In this document: one piece after another, positions 25,902-35,318 of the stretch
How the letters are laid out: every line of letters begins with the position of its first letter
How positions within the stretch are numbered: the stretch's first letter is position 1
Assembly: GCF_001865995.1 (NCBI RefSeq)
Contig: NZ_MLQQ01000005.1
Location: 24,190-88,189, forward strand
DNA length: 64,000 bases
Direction of reading: 5' to 3'
Source: Anaerobacillus arseniciselenatis
Lineage (GTDB): Bacteria > Bacillota > Bacilli > Bacillales > Anaerobacillaceae
Position numbers and translations under genes: made by a program
Notes under the pieces: model-generated
The model's input: the letters and a program-made list of their open reading frames with translations, nothing else
The model's database searches: none
Told to the model about the DNA's origin: nothing

Positions 25902-27119
25902 ATGGCAAAAATAAAAGTAGAAAATTTAACGAAAATCTTCGGTAAAAAGCCGAAAAAAGCGTTAGATCTTTTAAACAAAAATACATCAAAAGATGAAATT
26001 TTAAAGCTAACCGGGAATACGGTCGGTGTTAACAAAGCAGACTTTGAAGTTCAAGATGGCGAAATTTTCGTTATCATGGGATTATCAGGAAGTGGTAAGT
26101 CAACGCTCGTCCGCCTTCTTAATCGTTTAATCGAACCGACAACCGGTAATGTTTGGATTGACGGTGTCGACTTAGCAGCAATGGGTGATAAAGAGCTAAG
26201 AGAAGTTCGACGTAAAAAATTAAGTATGGTCTTTCAAAAGTTCGGGTTATTCCCGTTCCGTACCGTTCTTGAAAACGTTGAATTCGGTCTTGAAGTTCAA
26301 GGAGTAGAAAAAGATGAAAGAAAAGCAAAAGCGATTTCTTCATTGGAGTTAGTTGGTTTAGCTGGCTATGAAAATATGTATCCAAATGAATTATCTGGTG
26401 GCATGCAGCAACGTGTCGGTTTAGCTCGTGCTTTAGCAAACGACCCAGACGTTTTATTAATGGATGAAGCCTTCTCAGCTTTGGACCCATTAATTCGTAA
26501 AGATATGCAAGACGAATTACTAGACTTACAGCAAAAAATGCAAAAAACCATTATCTTTATTACGCACGATTTAGACGAAGCACTTCGAATTGGTGATCGA
26601 ATTACGATTATGAAGGACGGTTCGATTGTCCAAGTTGGAACACCAGAAGATATCTTAACAAATCCAGAAAGCGATTATGTAGAAAGGTTCGTTGAAGATG
26701 TTGACCGTTCAAAAGTGTTCACAGCAAGCCACGTTATGAAGCGTCCTGAAACTGTTAATGCAGAAAAAGATGGTCCTCGTGTAGCCATGCAAAGAATGAA
26801 GGACACTGGTATTTCTAGCATTTATGTGACAAATCGTAAAAAAGAGTTACTAGGTATCGTAAGTGCTGAGGAAGTTTCTAAAGCAGTGAAAGAGAATCGT
26901 AGTTTACTAGATATTATTGAGGAAAACGTTCCTACTGTTCACCCAGATACACCGTTAAATGAACTGTTTGATGTTGTTTCAACTTCACCTGTTCCATTAG
27001 CAGTTGTAGAAGAAGGGTTACTTAAAGGAATTATTATTCGTGGAGCAGTTTTAGCTGCCTTATCATCAGGTCAGGAGGTGAACAAAGATGAGTCTACTAC
27101 CGAGGCTTCCGCTAGCTGA
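25902..27119 (+). CDS. opuAA: Glycine betaine ABC transporter ATP-binding protein
   Basis: ATPase of the OpuA osmoprotectant importer, 405 aa. It has Walker A GLSGSGKST, Q-loop VFQKFGLFPFRT, signature LSGGMQQR, Walker B VLLMDEAFSALDP, and two CBS domains in the C-terminal 130 residues that in OpuA relatives sense ionic strength or c-di-AMP. Since CdaA is encoded in this window, c-di-AMP control is worth noting, but no direct evidence is present. AGAGGTG precedes the ATG. Confidence 0.95.
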   Translation: MAKIKVENLTKIFGKKPKKALDLLNKNTSKDEILKLTGNTVGVNKADFEVQDGEIFVIMGLSGSGKSTLVRLLNRLIEPTTGNVWIDGVDLAAMGDKELREVRRKKLSMVFQKFGLFPFRTVLENVEFGLEVQGVEKDERKAKAISSLELVGLAGYENMYPNELSGGMQQRVGLARALANDPDVLLMDEAFSALDPLIRKDMQDELLDLQQKMQKTIIFITHDLDEALRIGDRITIMKDGSIVQVGTPEDILTNPESDYVERFVEDVDRSKVFTASHVMKRPETVNAEKDGPRVAMQRMKDTGISSIYVTNRKKELLGIVSAEEVSKAVKENRSLLDIIEENVPTVHPDTPLNELFDVVSTSPVPLAVVEEGLLKGIIIRGAVLAALSSGQEVNKDESTTEASAS

Positions 27120-27930
27120 TGGAATTGATGCTGTTGTTGATTGGTTAAAAGGGTTTGATGGCTTATTCGATGTTCCAAAAGAATTTATTGGTTTTACTGT
27201 TAATCATTTAAGTAATGGTTTAAGCTTTATCCCTGCGTGGTTATTTATAATCTTATTAACTGGTTTAGCCTTTTTTGCAACGAAAAAGAGATTAGGTTTA
27301 CCTGCCTTTGTTTTCTTTGGATTAATGTTTATCCATAACTTAGGCTATTGGAGTGATATGATGTTAACTCTCTCACTCGTGTTAACATCAGCTGGTATTT
27401 CTGTCATACTAGGTATTCCTTTTGGAATTTGGATGGCGAAAAACAAAACCGTAGAAAGTATTATTACGCCAATTCTAGACTTCATGCAGACGATGCCTGC
27501 ATTTGTTTACTTAATTCCAGCAGTAGTGTTCTTTGGAATTGGAATGGTCCCTGGTGTTATTGCTTCTGTTATATTCGCAATGCCTCCTACTGTAAGGCTT
27601 ACGAATTTAGGAATACGTCAAGTATCAACTGAGCTTATTGAAGCTTCTGATGCTTTTGGAAGTACTCCTTTACAAAAACTATTTAAAGTTCAGTTGCCAA
27701 TGGCGAAAAAGACGATTATGGCTGGCGTAAACCAAAGTATCATGCTTGCTTTATCAATGGTTGTTATCGCCTCAATGATTGGTGCTGCAGGTTTAGGAAC
27801 AAAAGTTTATTATGCAGTCGGCCGTAACGATGCTGGTGGTGGTTTTGAAGCAGGAATTGCGCTAGTTATTTTAGCAATCATTTTAGACCGCCTAACACAA
27901 AGCTTCAACCGTCAAAAAGGCGTAGCATAA
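27088..27930 (+). CDS. opuAB: Glycine betaine ABC transporter permease
   Basis: Integral membrane subunit of OpuA, 280 aa, with about seven hydrophobic segments. The EAA loop is clear: ELIEASDAFGSTPLQKLFKVQLP. The start overlaps the end of opuAA by 32 bp; AGGAGGTGA 6 bases before the ATG fixes it. The final helix region MLALSMVVIASMIGAAGLG is typical of ProW/OpuAB. Confidence 0.94.
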   Translation: MSLLPRLPLADGIDAVVDWLKGFDGLFDVPKEFIGFTVNHLSNGLSFIPAWLFIILLTGLAFFATKKRLGLPAFVFFGLMFIHNLGYWSDMMLTLSLVLTSAGISVILGIPFGIWMAKNKTVESIITPILDFMQTMPAFVYLIPAVVFFGIGMVPGVIASVIFAMPPTVRLTNLGIRQVSTELIEASDAFGSTPLQKLFKVQLPMAKKTIMAGVNQSIMLALSMVVIASMIGAAGLGTKVYYAVGRNDAGGGFEAGIALVILAIILDRLTQSFNRQKGVA

Positions 27931-27998
27931 ATCGTTTTTCACTCTTTTTTTAAAAAAGGGATTAAATAAAACATAGAAAATAAGGAGAGGGTCAAAAA

Positions 27999-28889
27999 AT
28001 GAAGAAGTACTTAAAAAGACTTAGTATCGCAGCAGGATTATCACTTACATTATTAGCTGCAGGTTGTGGTTCTGATGCGACAACTGGTGATGACAGTTCT
28101 GTAGGAGGTTCGTTAGATTACACTATTACAGGAATTGATGCAGGTGCTGGTATCATGGCTGCTACAGAAGAAGCGATCGAAGCTTACGGACTAGAAGACT
28201 ACAACTTACAAACTAGCTCTTCAGCAGCGATGACAGCAGCTCTTGATGCTGCTTATACAAATGAAGAACCAATCGTTGTTACAGGTTGGACACCACACTG
28301 GAAGTTTGCTAAATATGACCTTAAATATTTAGAAGACCCACAAGGAATTTTTGGAGAGTCTGAGGTTATTCATACAATTGCTAGAGCTGGGCTTGACACA
28401 GACCACCCTTCAGCATATCAAGTATTAGAAAACTTCTACTGGGAACAGGATGACATGGGTGCAATCATGATCGATGTAAATGAAGGTGCGGATCCTGTAG
28501 ACGCTGCAGCTGACTGGGTAGCGGCTAACCAAGATAAAGTATCTGAGTGGACAGACGGTGTATCTCATGTTGATGGTGACCAAATTACGTTAGCATTTGT
28601 TGCTTGGGATTCTGAAATTGCTTCAACTCATATGATCGGAAAAGTTTTAGAAGACATCGGATATGATGTAGAATTAGTATCTCTTGAAGCAGCTGGTATG
28701 TGGACTGCTGTTGCTACTGGAAGTGCTGATGCAATTGTTGCTGCTTGGTTACCAGGCACACATGCAGCATATTATGAAGACTATAAAGAGGACTTTATCG
28801 ACTTAGGTGTTAACCTAGAAGGCGCTGGAATTGGTTTAGTTGTACCAGCTTACATGGATATCGACTCAATTGAAGATTTAAATAATTAA
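27999..28889 (+). CDS. opuAC: Glycine betaine-binding lipoprotein
   Basis: Extracellular binding subunit of OpuA, 296 aa, anchored by lipid at the Cys of LLAAGC (about residue 23). The ligand-binding core includes VTGWTPHWKFAKYDLKYLE, with Trp residues of the kind that form the cation-pi box, and AIVAAWLPGTHAAYYED. It is the last gene of the operon, after a 68-bp gap, with AAGGAGAGGG upstream. Confidence 0.95.
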   Translation: MKKYLKRLSIAAGLSLTLLAAGCGSDATTGDDSSVGGSLDYTITGIDAGAGIMAATEEAIEAYGLEDYNLQTSSSAAMTAALDAAYTNEEPIVVTGWTPHWKFAKYDLKYLEDPQGIFGESEVIHTIARAGLDTDHPSAYQVLENFYWEQDDMGAIMIDVNEGADPVDAAADWVAANQDKVSEWTDGVSHVDGDQITLAFVAWDSEIASTHMIGKVLEDIGYDVELVSLEAAGMWTAVATGSADAIVAAWLPGTHAAYYEDYKEDFIDLGVNLEGAGIGLVVPAYMDIDSIEDLNN

Positions 28890-28915
28890 AAAAAGGGCCT
28901 GGGGCCCTTTTTTTC
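28888..28915 (+). terminator. Terminator of the opuA operon
   Basis: AAAAAAGGGCC-TGG-GGCCCTTTTTTT directly after the opuAC stop codon. Confidence 0.92.
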
Positions 28916-28971
28916 GTTCAGTCTGCATTTCAGTTCAACAAGGGGAAAATAAAAAGACCGATTTCCCTGAA

Positions 28972-29115
28972 CTACTCTTGATGTTCGAGCTGAGAATAAA
29001 TCGAGTTATAAATGTGTTCAACCTCTTGATCTGTCATATTTTTTAATTGACTCGATTCAACCCCATTCATTTTCTCAATAAAATTAACCATGTTTTTGCG
29101 TTCTTGTCGACTCAT
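28972..29115 (-). CDS. BH0509-like small protein
   Basis: A 47-aa hydrophilic protein starting MSRQERKNMVNFIEKMNGV and containing MTDQEVEHIY. This pattern fits the small BH0509 family of bacilli, whose function is unknown. AAGGGGGAG precedes the ATG by 7 bases. It stands alone between opuAC and the GerMN lipoprotein. Confidence 0.72.
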   Translation of the reverse strand: MSRQERKNMVNFIEKMNGVESSQLKNMTDQEVEHIYNSIYSQLEHQE

Positions 29116-29338
29116 AATTATCTCCCCCTTTTTGTATTAGTACAATAATTAATATTGTATTTGTATTATATAACAGTTAACTTTTTTACGTCAACTGAAA
29201 TTTCAAGTTTTTTAATTTTTTATTGTAACTTCTCAACATTTTTATGCTATTCTTGTAACTAACAAGCCATTTAATGAATTTCACACCATTAAAGCATCAA
29301 AATAATTTAGCCATTATACTATTAGGGAAGGTGTTAAT

Positions 29339-29983
29339 ATGAAGAAAAAAATAAGTTACCTAGTTTTAACACTGTTATTACTCCTTGTTATTTCAGCGTG
29401 TGGACAAGCAACTAGTGATAATATGCAAGAAGAAAATCTACAAGCAGGAACAGACACTGAAAAATCACAAACAAAAGATGAGACTAATGAGGAAGTCGAA
29501 CAACCTGTCGAATCTAATGAGGAAACTACCAAAGTTACAAATGAAGTTGAAGTTTTAAACCCTATTAACTTGTACTTCTCTGACCTAGACTTAATGAATA
29601 TTTATAGGGTTAAAGTTGATACATCATTGACAAAAGATAGTGAGGGTCTTAAAGAGGCGTTACAACTTTGGATCAACGGACCAGAACCGACTAAAGATGG
29701 TTTAACAAGTCTTCTTCCAGAAGGTGTAACGGTCCAATCTGTCGAAAATATTGATGACGTCCTTCACGTTTCATTTTCAAACGAACTACAACAAGCCAAT
29801 TTAGGATCTACAGGAGAATCGTTCCTAATTCAACAAATCACCATGGTTGTAGAGCAGTTTGGCTATAACGAAGTATTTATCTTAATTGATGGTGAAATAG
29901 ATACAGAGTTTTTAGGACATGTCGGCTTAGACCAAATATTTACTACAAATTCTCCTGAAGACTACGAATTATATACAAACTAA
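29339..29983 (+). CDS. GerMN-domain lipoprotein
   Basis: Secreted protein of 214 aa, lipid-anchored at VISAC (Cys about residue 21). A low-complexity Glu/Thr-rich linker (about 25-80) is followed by a GerMN domain (about 85-205) with LTSLLPEGVTVQSV, LHVSFSNELQ and QFGYNEVFILIDGE. GerM-type proteins act in spores, but many GerMN lipoproteins have no known role. AAGGTG lies before the ATG. Confidence 0.85.
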   Translation: MKKKISYLVLTLLLLLVISACGQATSDNMQEENLQAGTDTEKSQTKDETNEEVEQPVESNEETTKVTNEVEVLNPINLYFSDLDLMNIYRVKVDTSLTKDSEGLKEALQLWINGPEPTKDGLTSLLPEGVTVQSVENIDDVLHVSFSNELQQANLGSTGESFLIQQITMVVEQFGYNEVFILIDGEIDTEFLGHVGLDQIFTTNSPEDYELYTN

Positions 29984-30020
29984 AGAAAAATCACTGAGTA
30001 ATATTTCTTATTAAGCAATG

Positions 30021-30067
30021 AAAACCTTGACCTTCCACATCTTCTGTGGGGAGCCAAGGTTTTTTCT
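30021..30067 (+). terminator. Terminator of the GerMN lipoprotein gene
   Basis: AAAACCTTG...CAAGGTTTTTTC, a stem of about 9 bp with an inner hairpin (CCACA/TGTGG). Confidence 0.8.
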
Positions 30068-30119
30068 ATGAAAAGGTGCATCACTATTGAAAATCAACTA
30101 TACTATGAGTAGTAATACT

Positions 30120-30240
30120 TTAATGAATTTCATCATTCAATATTATCGCCATTACGTATCTATATGTAGTTGCGTTAAATCGCTAGCTTCTACACATAGT
30201 TTGATATTGCTTAATGTAGGTAATTATGAAATTCACTCAC
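30120..30240. repeat. Family-B repeat
   Basis: TTAATGAATTTCATCATTCA at the left and TAATTATGAAATTCACTCAC at the right. It is closely similar to the copy at 25695, including CTATATGTAGTTGCGTTAA in the middle. Confidence 0.8.
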
Positions 30241-30283
30241 TTACATACATAAAAAATATTAATTGCTTTAGGAAGGTGAAATT

Positions 30284-30841
30284 ATGCTTAAAAGTACAGA
30301 TGAAACGGTACTCCATTGTTACCCTGGATTAATTGCATTAGTTACTGCCGAGTGGAATGGAACGAAAAATATTATGGCTGCTGGCTGGCACTCATACATA
30401 TCTTTTGCACCACCTATTTACGGTGTCGCGATTGCAGAAGAACGTTTTACTCACCATTTAGTAAAAAATTCGGGCGAATTCGCTATTCAGTTTGTTCCTG
30501 CTGAATTTGCCAAATATATTGAAGGGTCCGGTAAACTGACTGGAAACGATGGCGACAAATTCGAAGCTTTAAATATCCCTTATAAAAAAGGTGAAACGAT
30601 TAATTCTCCTATTCTGACAGAAGCTTATGTCGTTTACGAATGTAAAGTGAAAGACATTCAAAAATATGGCGATCACGACTGGATCGTCGGAGATATTACG
30701 AAATTCCATAAAGATGAAACTCGCTTTGACGGATTTAGCCCTAATTGGAACAAGCTTGAAATGCCTCTTTACGTTGGTCAATCTGAGTATTTAATTGCCA
30801 ATAAAGACTCGAAAAAGATCTCCATTGATTTAAAGAAGTAG
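30284..30841 (+). CDS. Flavin reductase-like domain protein
   Basis: Predicted FMN-binding split-barrel protein of 185 aa in the flavin reductase/DIM6-NTAB group. The stretches CYPGLIALVTAEWNG, AAGWHSYISFAPPIYGVAI and FAIQFVPAEFAKYIEGSGKL match the flavin-binding face of the family. Its substrate or partner oxygenase is not evident from the neighbours. GGAAGGTG lies 6 bases before the ATG. Confidence 0.85.
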   Translation: MLKSTDETVLHCYPGLIALVTAEWNGTKNIMAAGWHSYISFAPPIYGVAIAEERFTHHLVKNSGEFAIQFVPAEFAKYIEGSGKLTGNDGDKFEALNIPYKKGETINSPILTEAYVVYECKVKDIQKYGDHDWIVGDITKFHKDETRFDGFSPNWNKLEMPLYVGQSEYLIANKDSKKISIDLKK

Positions 30842-30898
30842 TCTTTAATAACCAAATTAAACTTGCTTTTTTACGTTGCTTTTCGGGTTCTTGTAAAA

Positions 30899-30943
30899 AA
30901 ATGAGCTTTAGTGACAGGCTAATTTGTCTCCAAAGCTCATTTC
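30899..30943. terminator. Hairpin terminator
   Basis: AAATGAGCTTTAG...CAAAGCTCATTT with an inner GACA/TGTC pairing. It can serve the flavin reductase gene on the plus strand. Confidence 0.7.
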
Positions 30944-31054
30944 TCATTTTCTTTATCTTAAGACCATCAAAGCCTCTAATCTATGTGTAACCATTTGAAT
31001 AGTTAGGTCCAATTCGTGCTTATTTCGTAGTGCTTTAAATACGAGACACTCAAC

Positions 31055-32467
31055 TTATTCCCCTTTAGGAATTTTAATATAAAAGCTAGTACCTTTCCCT
31101 TCTTCACTTTTCACATCTACACTACCATTATGAACTTCAACAATCTCCTTAACAATCGCTAACCCTAGACCACTGCCTCCACTTTCACGAGAACGGGACT
31201 TATCAACTCGATAGAAGCGTTCGAAAATGTAAGGCAAATCTTCCTTTCCAATGCCGACGCCAGTATCACTAATTTCGATGATTACGTCAGTTTCCTTTTC
31301 TACAACTACTATTTTTATCGAGCCGCCTTTTGGTGTATAGCGAATACTATTTTCAAGAATGTTGATTACTGCTTGGCCTAGTCGCTGTTGATCAATACAA
31401 ACGGTAATTTCATTATTAGTTGAAATAGCCTCACAATGAATCGATAAGTTATCCAACATAAGCTGCCTTGTAGCGACTATCGCTTCAAGCCATGGTAAAA
31501 CATTAACCTTCTCTTTATGAAGGATAATTTTACCTTCTTCTAGCTTTGTAAGCTGAAATAAATCACTGACTAAATATTCCATCCTTTTTGCTTCATTATA
31601 AATAACATCTAAATTTCGACGCCACTCTTTATCATCTACCGTTGGTGCATCTTTCATAACTGCAGAGTACCCTTTAATATAAGTGATTGGTGTTCGTAAG
31701 TCATGCGAAATATGTGAGATAAACTGTCGTTTTGAATCACGGAAATCTTTTAATTGCTTGGTCATAACCCGAATATCTTCGGCTAATTGGCCAACTTCAT
31801 CTTCACCATAAACGGTTAGTTTTGTATCAAAATCACCTTTGGCAATTTCTCGCGTTGTCTCCCCCATTTTAATGAGTGGCATAGAAATAACTTTCGTTAA
31901 ATATAGGGTTAAAGCTATTCCGATAATAAAAGCAAATAACCCCATTGAAAAAAGCAAAAAGAATAGTTGCATCTTCGCTTTTTCAAATTCACCAGTATCT
32001 TTGTCAATAAAAAATAAACCGGTTAGCTGCCCTTCTTTATATATCGGTTGATACGCCCATATGTGAGGAATATGAAAGTCAATCCCAGTATCGACATATT
32101 CTAATGTTTCACCGCCTGTTTGATATTGATATTTCACCCACTCCTCATACTGACTCAACCACTGATCACTTATAGGATGAGAAGAATAAATCAGCTCAAA
32201 GTCTGGACTGAAATAAACTAAATGGGCATGGCGCTCGCGATTTTTTTCTATAATAAAGTATGAGATCACCTCTTCATCATAACCATTTTCAATCATTGAT
32301 GTATATGCTCGTAATTCTTCATACACTTCATGTGATAAGTGTTCTTTATAAAAATTTTTAAAAAAGTGATAAGAAAATAGTACCATCGTACTAATAATCA
32401 GTAAAAGTATAAGTAAAACGAATATCGTTATTTTCTGTGACAGCCTTCGTTTCAAAAATTTTATCAT
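31055..32467 (-). CDS. Sensor histidine kinase
   Basis: Membrane sensor kinase of 470 aa: a membrane helix near the N-terminus, an extracytoplasmic sensor of about 130 residues, a second helix, HAMP, HisKA with the phospho-acceptor in FISHISHDLRTP, and an HATPase domain with NILENSIRYTPKGG (N box), DTGVGI and GGSGLGLAIV (G boxes). The signal is unknown. ATG at 32467 comes 4 bp after the response-regulator stop; its AGAGGG lies too close, so a TTG at 32494 is an alternative. Confidence 0.9.
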   Translation of the reverse strand: MIKFLKRRLSQKITIFVLLILLLIISTMVLFSYHFFKNFYKEHLSHEVYEELRAYTSMIENGYDEEVISYFIIEKNRERHAHLVYFSPDFELIYSSHPISDQWLSQYEEWVKYQYQTGGETLEYVDTGIDFHIPHIWAYQPIYKEGQLTGLFFIDKDTGEFEKAKMQLFFLLFSMGLFAFIIGIALTLYLTKVISMPLIKMGETTREIAKGDFDTKLTVYGEDEVGQLAEDIRVMTKQLKDFRDSKRQFISHISHDLRTPITYIKGYSAVMKDAPTVDDKEWRRNLDVIYNEAKRMEYLVSDLFQLTKLEEGKIILHKEKVNVLPWLEAIVATRQLMLDNLSIHCEAISTNNEITVCIDQQRLGQAVINILENSIRYTPKGGSIKIVVVEKETDVIIEISDTGVGIGKEDLPYIFERFYRVDKSRSRESGGSGLGLAIVKEIVEVHNGSVDVKSEEGKGTSFYIKIPKGE

Positions 32468-32471
32468 CCCT

Positions 32472-33176
32472 CTAATTCTTAGACCCTTCTTCAATCATTT
32501 GATATCCAACGCCCCAAACCGTTTCAATAATTTGTTTTGTGTATCCAACTTCTTTTAACTTTTCACGAATGTTTTTAATATGTGTATCAATCGTTCGAGC
32601 ATCGCCTTCGTAATAATCGTCCCATTCTAACTGAACAAGCTGCTCTCTACTGTATACTCTTCCAGGGCTTTTGGCTAGTCGAACCAACACTTTATACTCT
32701 TTTTTCGTTAACGGAAGTGCTTGATCTTGATACGAAACTTTTAATTTATTTTCTTCAAATTTCAAACCATGTAAGATGAAATTAACGGTTTCTTTTTCAT
32801 CTTCTTTTTTTGCACGTCTCATGATCGAGTGTATTCTTGCAACGAGCTCCCTCGGTTCAAATGGTTTAACGATATAGTCATCAGCACCTAGCTGTAAACC
32901 TTCAACAATCCGTTCTGTATCGCCTAATGCGGTTAATAGAATGATTGGAATATCTTTATCAATCATTTCTCGTACATTCATTAATACTTCAAATCCATCA
33001 ATTGTCGGCATCATAATATCAAGAATAATTAAATCATATTTATTGTCGATTAATTTTTGCATTGCATCATAACCTGTTTGCGCCTCATCCATCTCATATC
33101 CATAAGGTTTTAAACATACGGTTAAAAGGGTACGCATTTCTTTTTCGTCATCAACAATTAAAACTTTATAAGCCAT
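32472..33176 (-). CDS. OmpR-family response regulator
   Basis: Two-domain regulator of 234 aa. The receiver has the acidic pair in LIVDDEKEM, the phospho-acceptor Asp in DLIILDIMMPTIDG and the Lys in IVKPFEPRE. The C-terminal winged helix has YSREQLVQLEWDDY and TIDTHIKNIREKL. It is paired with the histidine kinase downstream. ATG at 33176 has AAGGGGTGAT upstream; the in-frame GTG at 33185 overlaps that site. Confidence 0.93.
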   Translation of the reverse strand: MAYKVLIVDDEKEMRTLLTVCLKPYGYEMDEAQTGYDAMQKLIDNKYDLIILDIMMPTIDGFEVLMNVREMIDKDIPIILLTALGDTERIVEGLQLGADDYIVKPFEPRELVARIHSIMRRAKKEDEKETVNFILHGLKFEENKLKVSYQDQALPLTKKEYKVLVRLAKSPGRVYSREQLVQLEWDDYYEGDARTIDTHIKNIREKLKEVGYTKQIIETVWGVGYQMIEEGSKN

Positions 33177-33321
33177 TCTAATCACCCCTTTTAGTAAACT
33201 TCCGATCCAATTATTTCAGTATAATATGTTAAAATTTATATCTGCAATATCATCTTCATCACTCGAATAACCTTCATAAAATATACTATATTTTTATGAA
33301 AAAAGTGTGGAGATAAAATCG

Positions 33322-33358
33322 AGGAATAAGGCTATTTTAAGAAGTGCCCTATTCCCCC
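33322..33358 (-). terminator. Weak hairpin after the GGDEF gene
   Basis: GGAATAAGGC and GCCCTATTCC can form a stem of about 9 pairs with one bulge. The T run on the minus strand is short. Confidence 0.4.
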
Positions 33359-33362
33359 AATT

Positions 33363-34973
33363 TTACATCATTCTTTTTACTAGTCGCTTCACTCTTGCTT
33401 CTAATTCTGCAACGCTAAAAGGCTTCGTTAAGTAATCGTCGGCACCTAGCTCAAGCGCTCTTACGATATCTTCTTCACTTTTTCTTCCGGTAAGCATAAG
33501 AACGATATATTTGTCCTCTTGATATTCATGCCTAAGCTTACGAAGAACTTCAAGCCCGTCCATTCCCGGCATAATACCATCTAATAAAATAAGAAACTTC
33601 CCTGGTTGTTTATGCCAATGAGATGTAAAAAATGTTTCTCCGTCTCGAAACGATTGTAAGTCAATATCAGTCTTGCCAAAAGATAGTTTTGACAGTCGGT
33701 CTTTCACTAATTCATGAACAACTGCACTATCATCAATAACTGCAATATGAATAGCATTCTTTTTCGCCACCGGTACTCCATGGTTTTGATCATAAATACA
33801 AACTTGATTGCGCCCATTATTTTTTGCATCGTATAGAGCGGTGTCTGCCTGTTTGACGTACTCTTCAATCTCAGTACTAGGATTATCCACTTCAACAACA
33901 CCCGCCGAAAAAGTTACTGAAAAACTTTCACCTTGCTCCGAAAGAAACGAAATTGCAGAGAACTCTTTTAATAGTCGTTCAACAAAGGTTTTAGCTTCTT
34001 CCTTTTTTGTATGCGGTAGTAATAATATAAATTCTTCCCCACCGTAGCGTATCAAATAATCAGAGCTTCTTTTATTCTTTAAAATACATTGAGCGAAGCC
34101 ACTTAATACAATATCACCGACAATATGTCCGTGTTTATCATTAACTTTCTTAAAATTGTCTAAATCTATTACTACTAGTGTTAGTGCACTTTTCTTTCTT
34201 GTTAATTCATATAAATACCTGCTTAATTCCATCTTAAAAAACTTGCGATTAAAAGCGCCAGTTAGTTCATCAATAAGTACAGCATTACTTGCCATCTCTT
34301 TAGATTTAATTCGATTTTCTACCCTGACGAGTAACTCATCAAACTCAAAAGGTTTAACAAGATAATCTGCTGCACCCCTCTTATATCCTCTTAATCTTGT
34401 TTCTTTTGTATCTTCTGAGCTTAAAAGAATAATCGGTATCAAATATGCTTGTGATTTTTCGAAAAGTGTATCTAATAACTCAAATCCATTTTCACCTTGT
34501 AAACCGATACCTAACAAAATACAATCCGGTTTTTGATCATAAAAAAGCTTTAACGCTTTATTTGCCGATAGTGCCGCCAATACCATATATCCTTCTTTTT
34601 CTAAGTTCGCTTTTAGAGCATTCACCGTTGTAATATCTTCATCGACAAGGAGGATTAATTTTTCATTTTCTGTAATCTTTCCAATTTTTTCCTCCTCGCG
34701 CTGTACTTCTTCATTTATAGTGTCCTTAGCAAATATAAACTGAAGAAAAGGTTGCCATTCATCTATGCCCCAAGGCCGGCTTTCAATTTCGTTTACTTGT
34801 TCTATTTTTTGTTCGGCCTCTTTAGAAATATCAACCAATCCTATTGAAGCAGCAGTTCCTTTCACCGTATGAAGGAAACGGTAAATATGCCCTTCTTCAA
34901 CAAAATCTTTTAACTCCCACTGATTTAATGTCTTTTTCATCCGCTCAAAAAACATTTTTTGATATTTCTCCAT
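33363..34973 (-). CDS. HPt-REC-GGDEF-REC hybrid protein, putative diguanylate cyclase
   Basis: Multidomain signalling protein of 536 aa without membrane segments. Order: HPt with HTVKGTAASIG (His35); receiver 1 (about 105-225); GGDEF domain (about 230-400) with the active motif RYGGEEF at 309-315 and an RSSD inhibitory-site motif (302-305) exactly five residues before it; receiver 2 (about 408-535) with Asp465 in LILLDGIMPGMDG and a TKPF Lys. Receiver 1 has Gly155 in LLGIGL where the phospho-acceptor Asp belongs, although the acidic pocket (VDED) and Lys207 remain. The domain order makes c-di-GMP synthesis under phosphorelay control likely. ATG has AAGGGGAG upstream. Confidence 0.9.
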   Translation of the reverse strand: MEKYQKMFFERMKKTLNQWELKDFVEEGHIYRFLHTVKGTAASIGLVDISKEAEQKIEQVNEIESRPWGIDEWQPFLQFIFAKDTINEEVQREEEKIGKITENEKLILLVDEDITTVNALKANLEKEGYMVLAALSANKALKLFYDQKPDCILLGIGLQGENGFELLDTLFEKSQAYLIPIILLSSEDTKETRLRGYKRGAADYLVKPFEFDELLVRVENRIKSKEMASNAVLIDELTGAFNRKFFKMELSRYLYELTRKKSALTLVVIDLDNFKKVNDKHGHIVGDIVLSGFAQCILKNKRSSDYLIRYGGEEFILLLPHTKKEEAKTFVERLLKEFSAISFLSEQGESFSVTFSAGVVEVDNPSTEIEEYVKQADTALYDAKNNGRNQVCIYDQNHGVPVAKKNAIHIAVIDDSAVVHELVKDRLSKLSFGKTDIDLQSFRDGETFFTSHWHKQPGKFLILLDGIMPGMDGLEVLRKLRHEYQEDKYIVLMLTGRKSEEDIVRALELGADDYLTKPFSVAELEARVKRLVKRMM

Positions 34974-35318
34974 TTTTTCTCCCCTTATATTAATCTATAT
35001 TAATTCCATCCTGCGATCTTCCTACTAATTTATATGCAAGTCGCTATAAGTCTTTTTATGTAGTCTATATACCCTATTTTTACAATAAAAAAGCGAAAAG
35101 TCTATCTCATTCGACAGTTTTTTGTAAAAATTTTATCGTTCCTCCATTTAAAATGATTTTTTAGTCACCATTAGTTTGTTATTATATATAAGAGTGAATT
35201 TTCTAAGCATGCGCTTGTCTACGATCGATCACAAAGTGAAAAGCAACTATCTTTTAGAAAAGAGCCAAACTTTTAATTAGAAGAAGGTTTGAAATGGACG
35301 AGTTAAAGGGGTAATCAC
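34974..35318. other. Intergenic region, 345 bp
   Basis: AT-rich spacer between the divergent GGDEF gene and modA. I see AAAAAAGCGAAAAGTC and a GATCGATC motif but no recognised riboswitch, repeat family or consensus promoter. No Moco riboswitch was recognised. Confidence 0.5.

Noticed and set aside
29272..29300. Possible end of a family-B repeat (AATGAATTTCAC)
   Set aside because: Only about 12 bases match and no partner end is nearby; it could be chance in AT-rich DNA.
34974..35318. Possible molybdenum-cofactor riboswitch before modA
   Set aside because: None of the conserved blocks could be found; only AT-rich sequence with short repeats.
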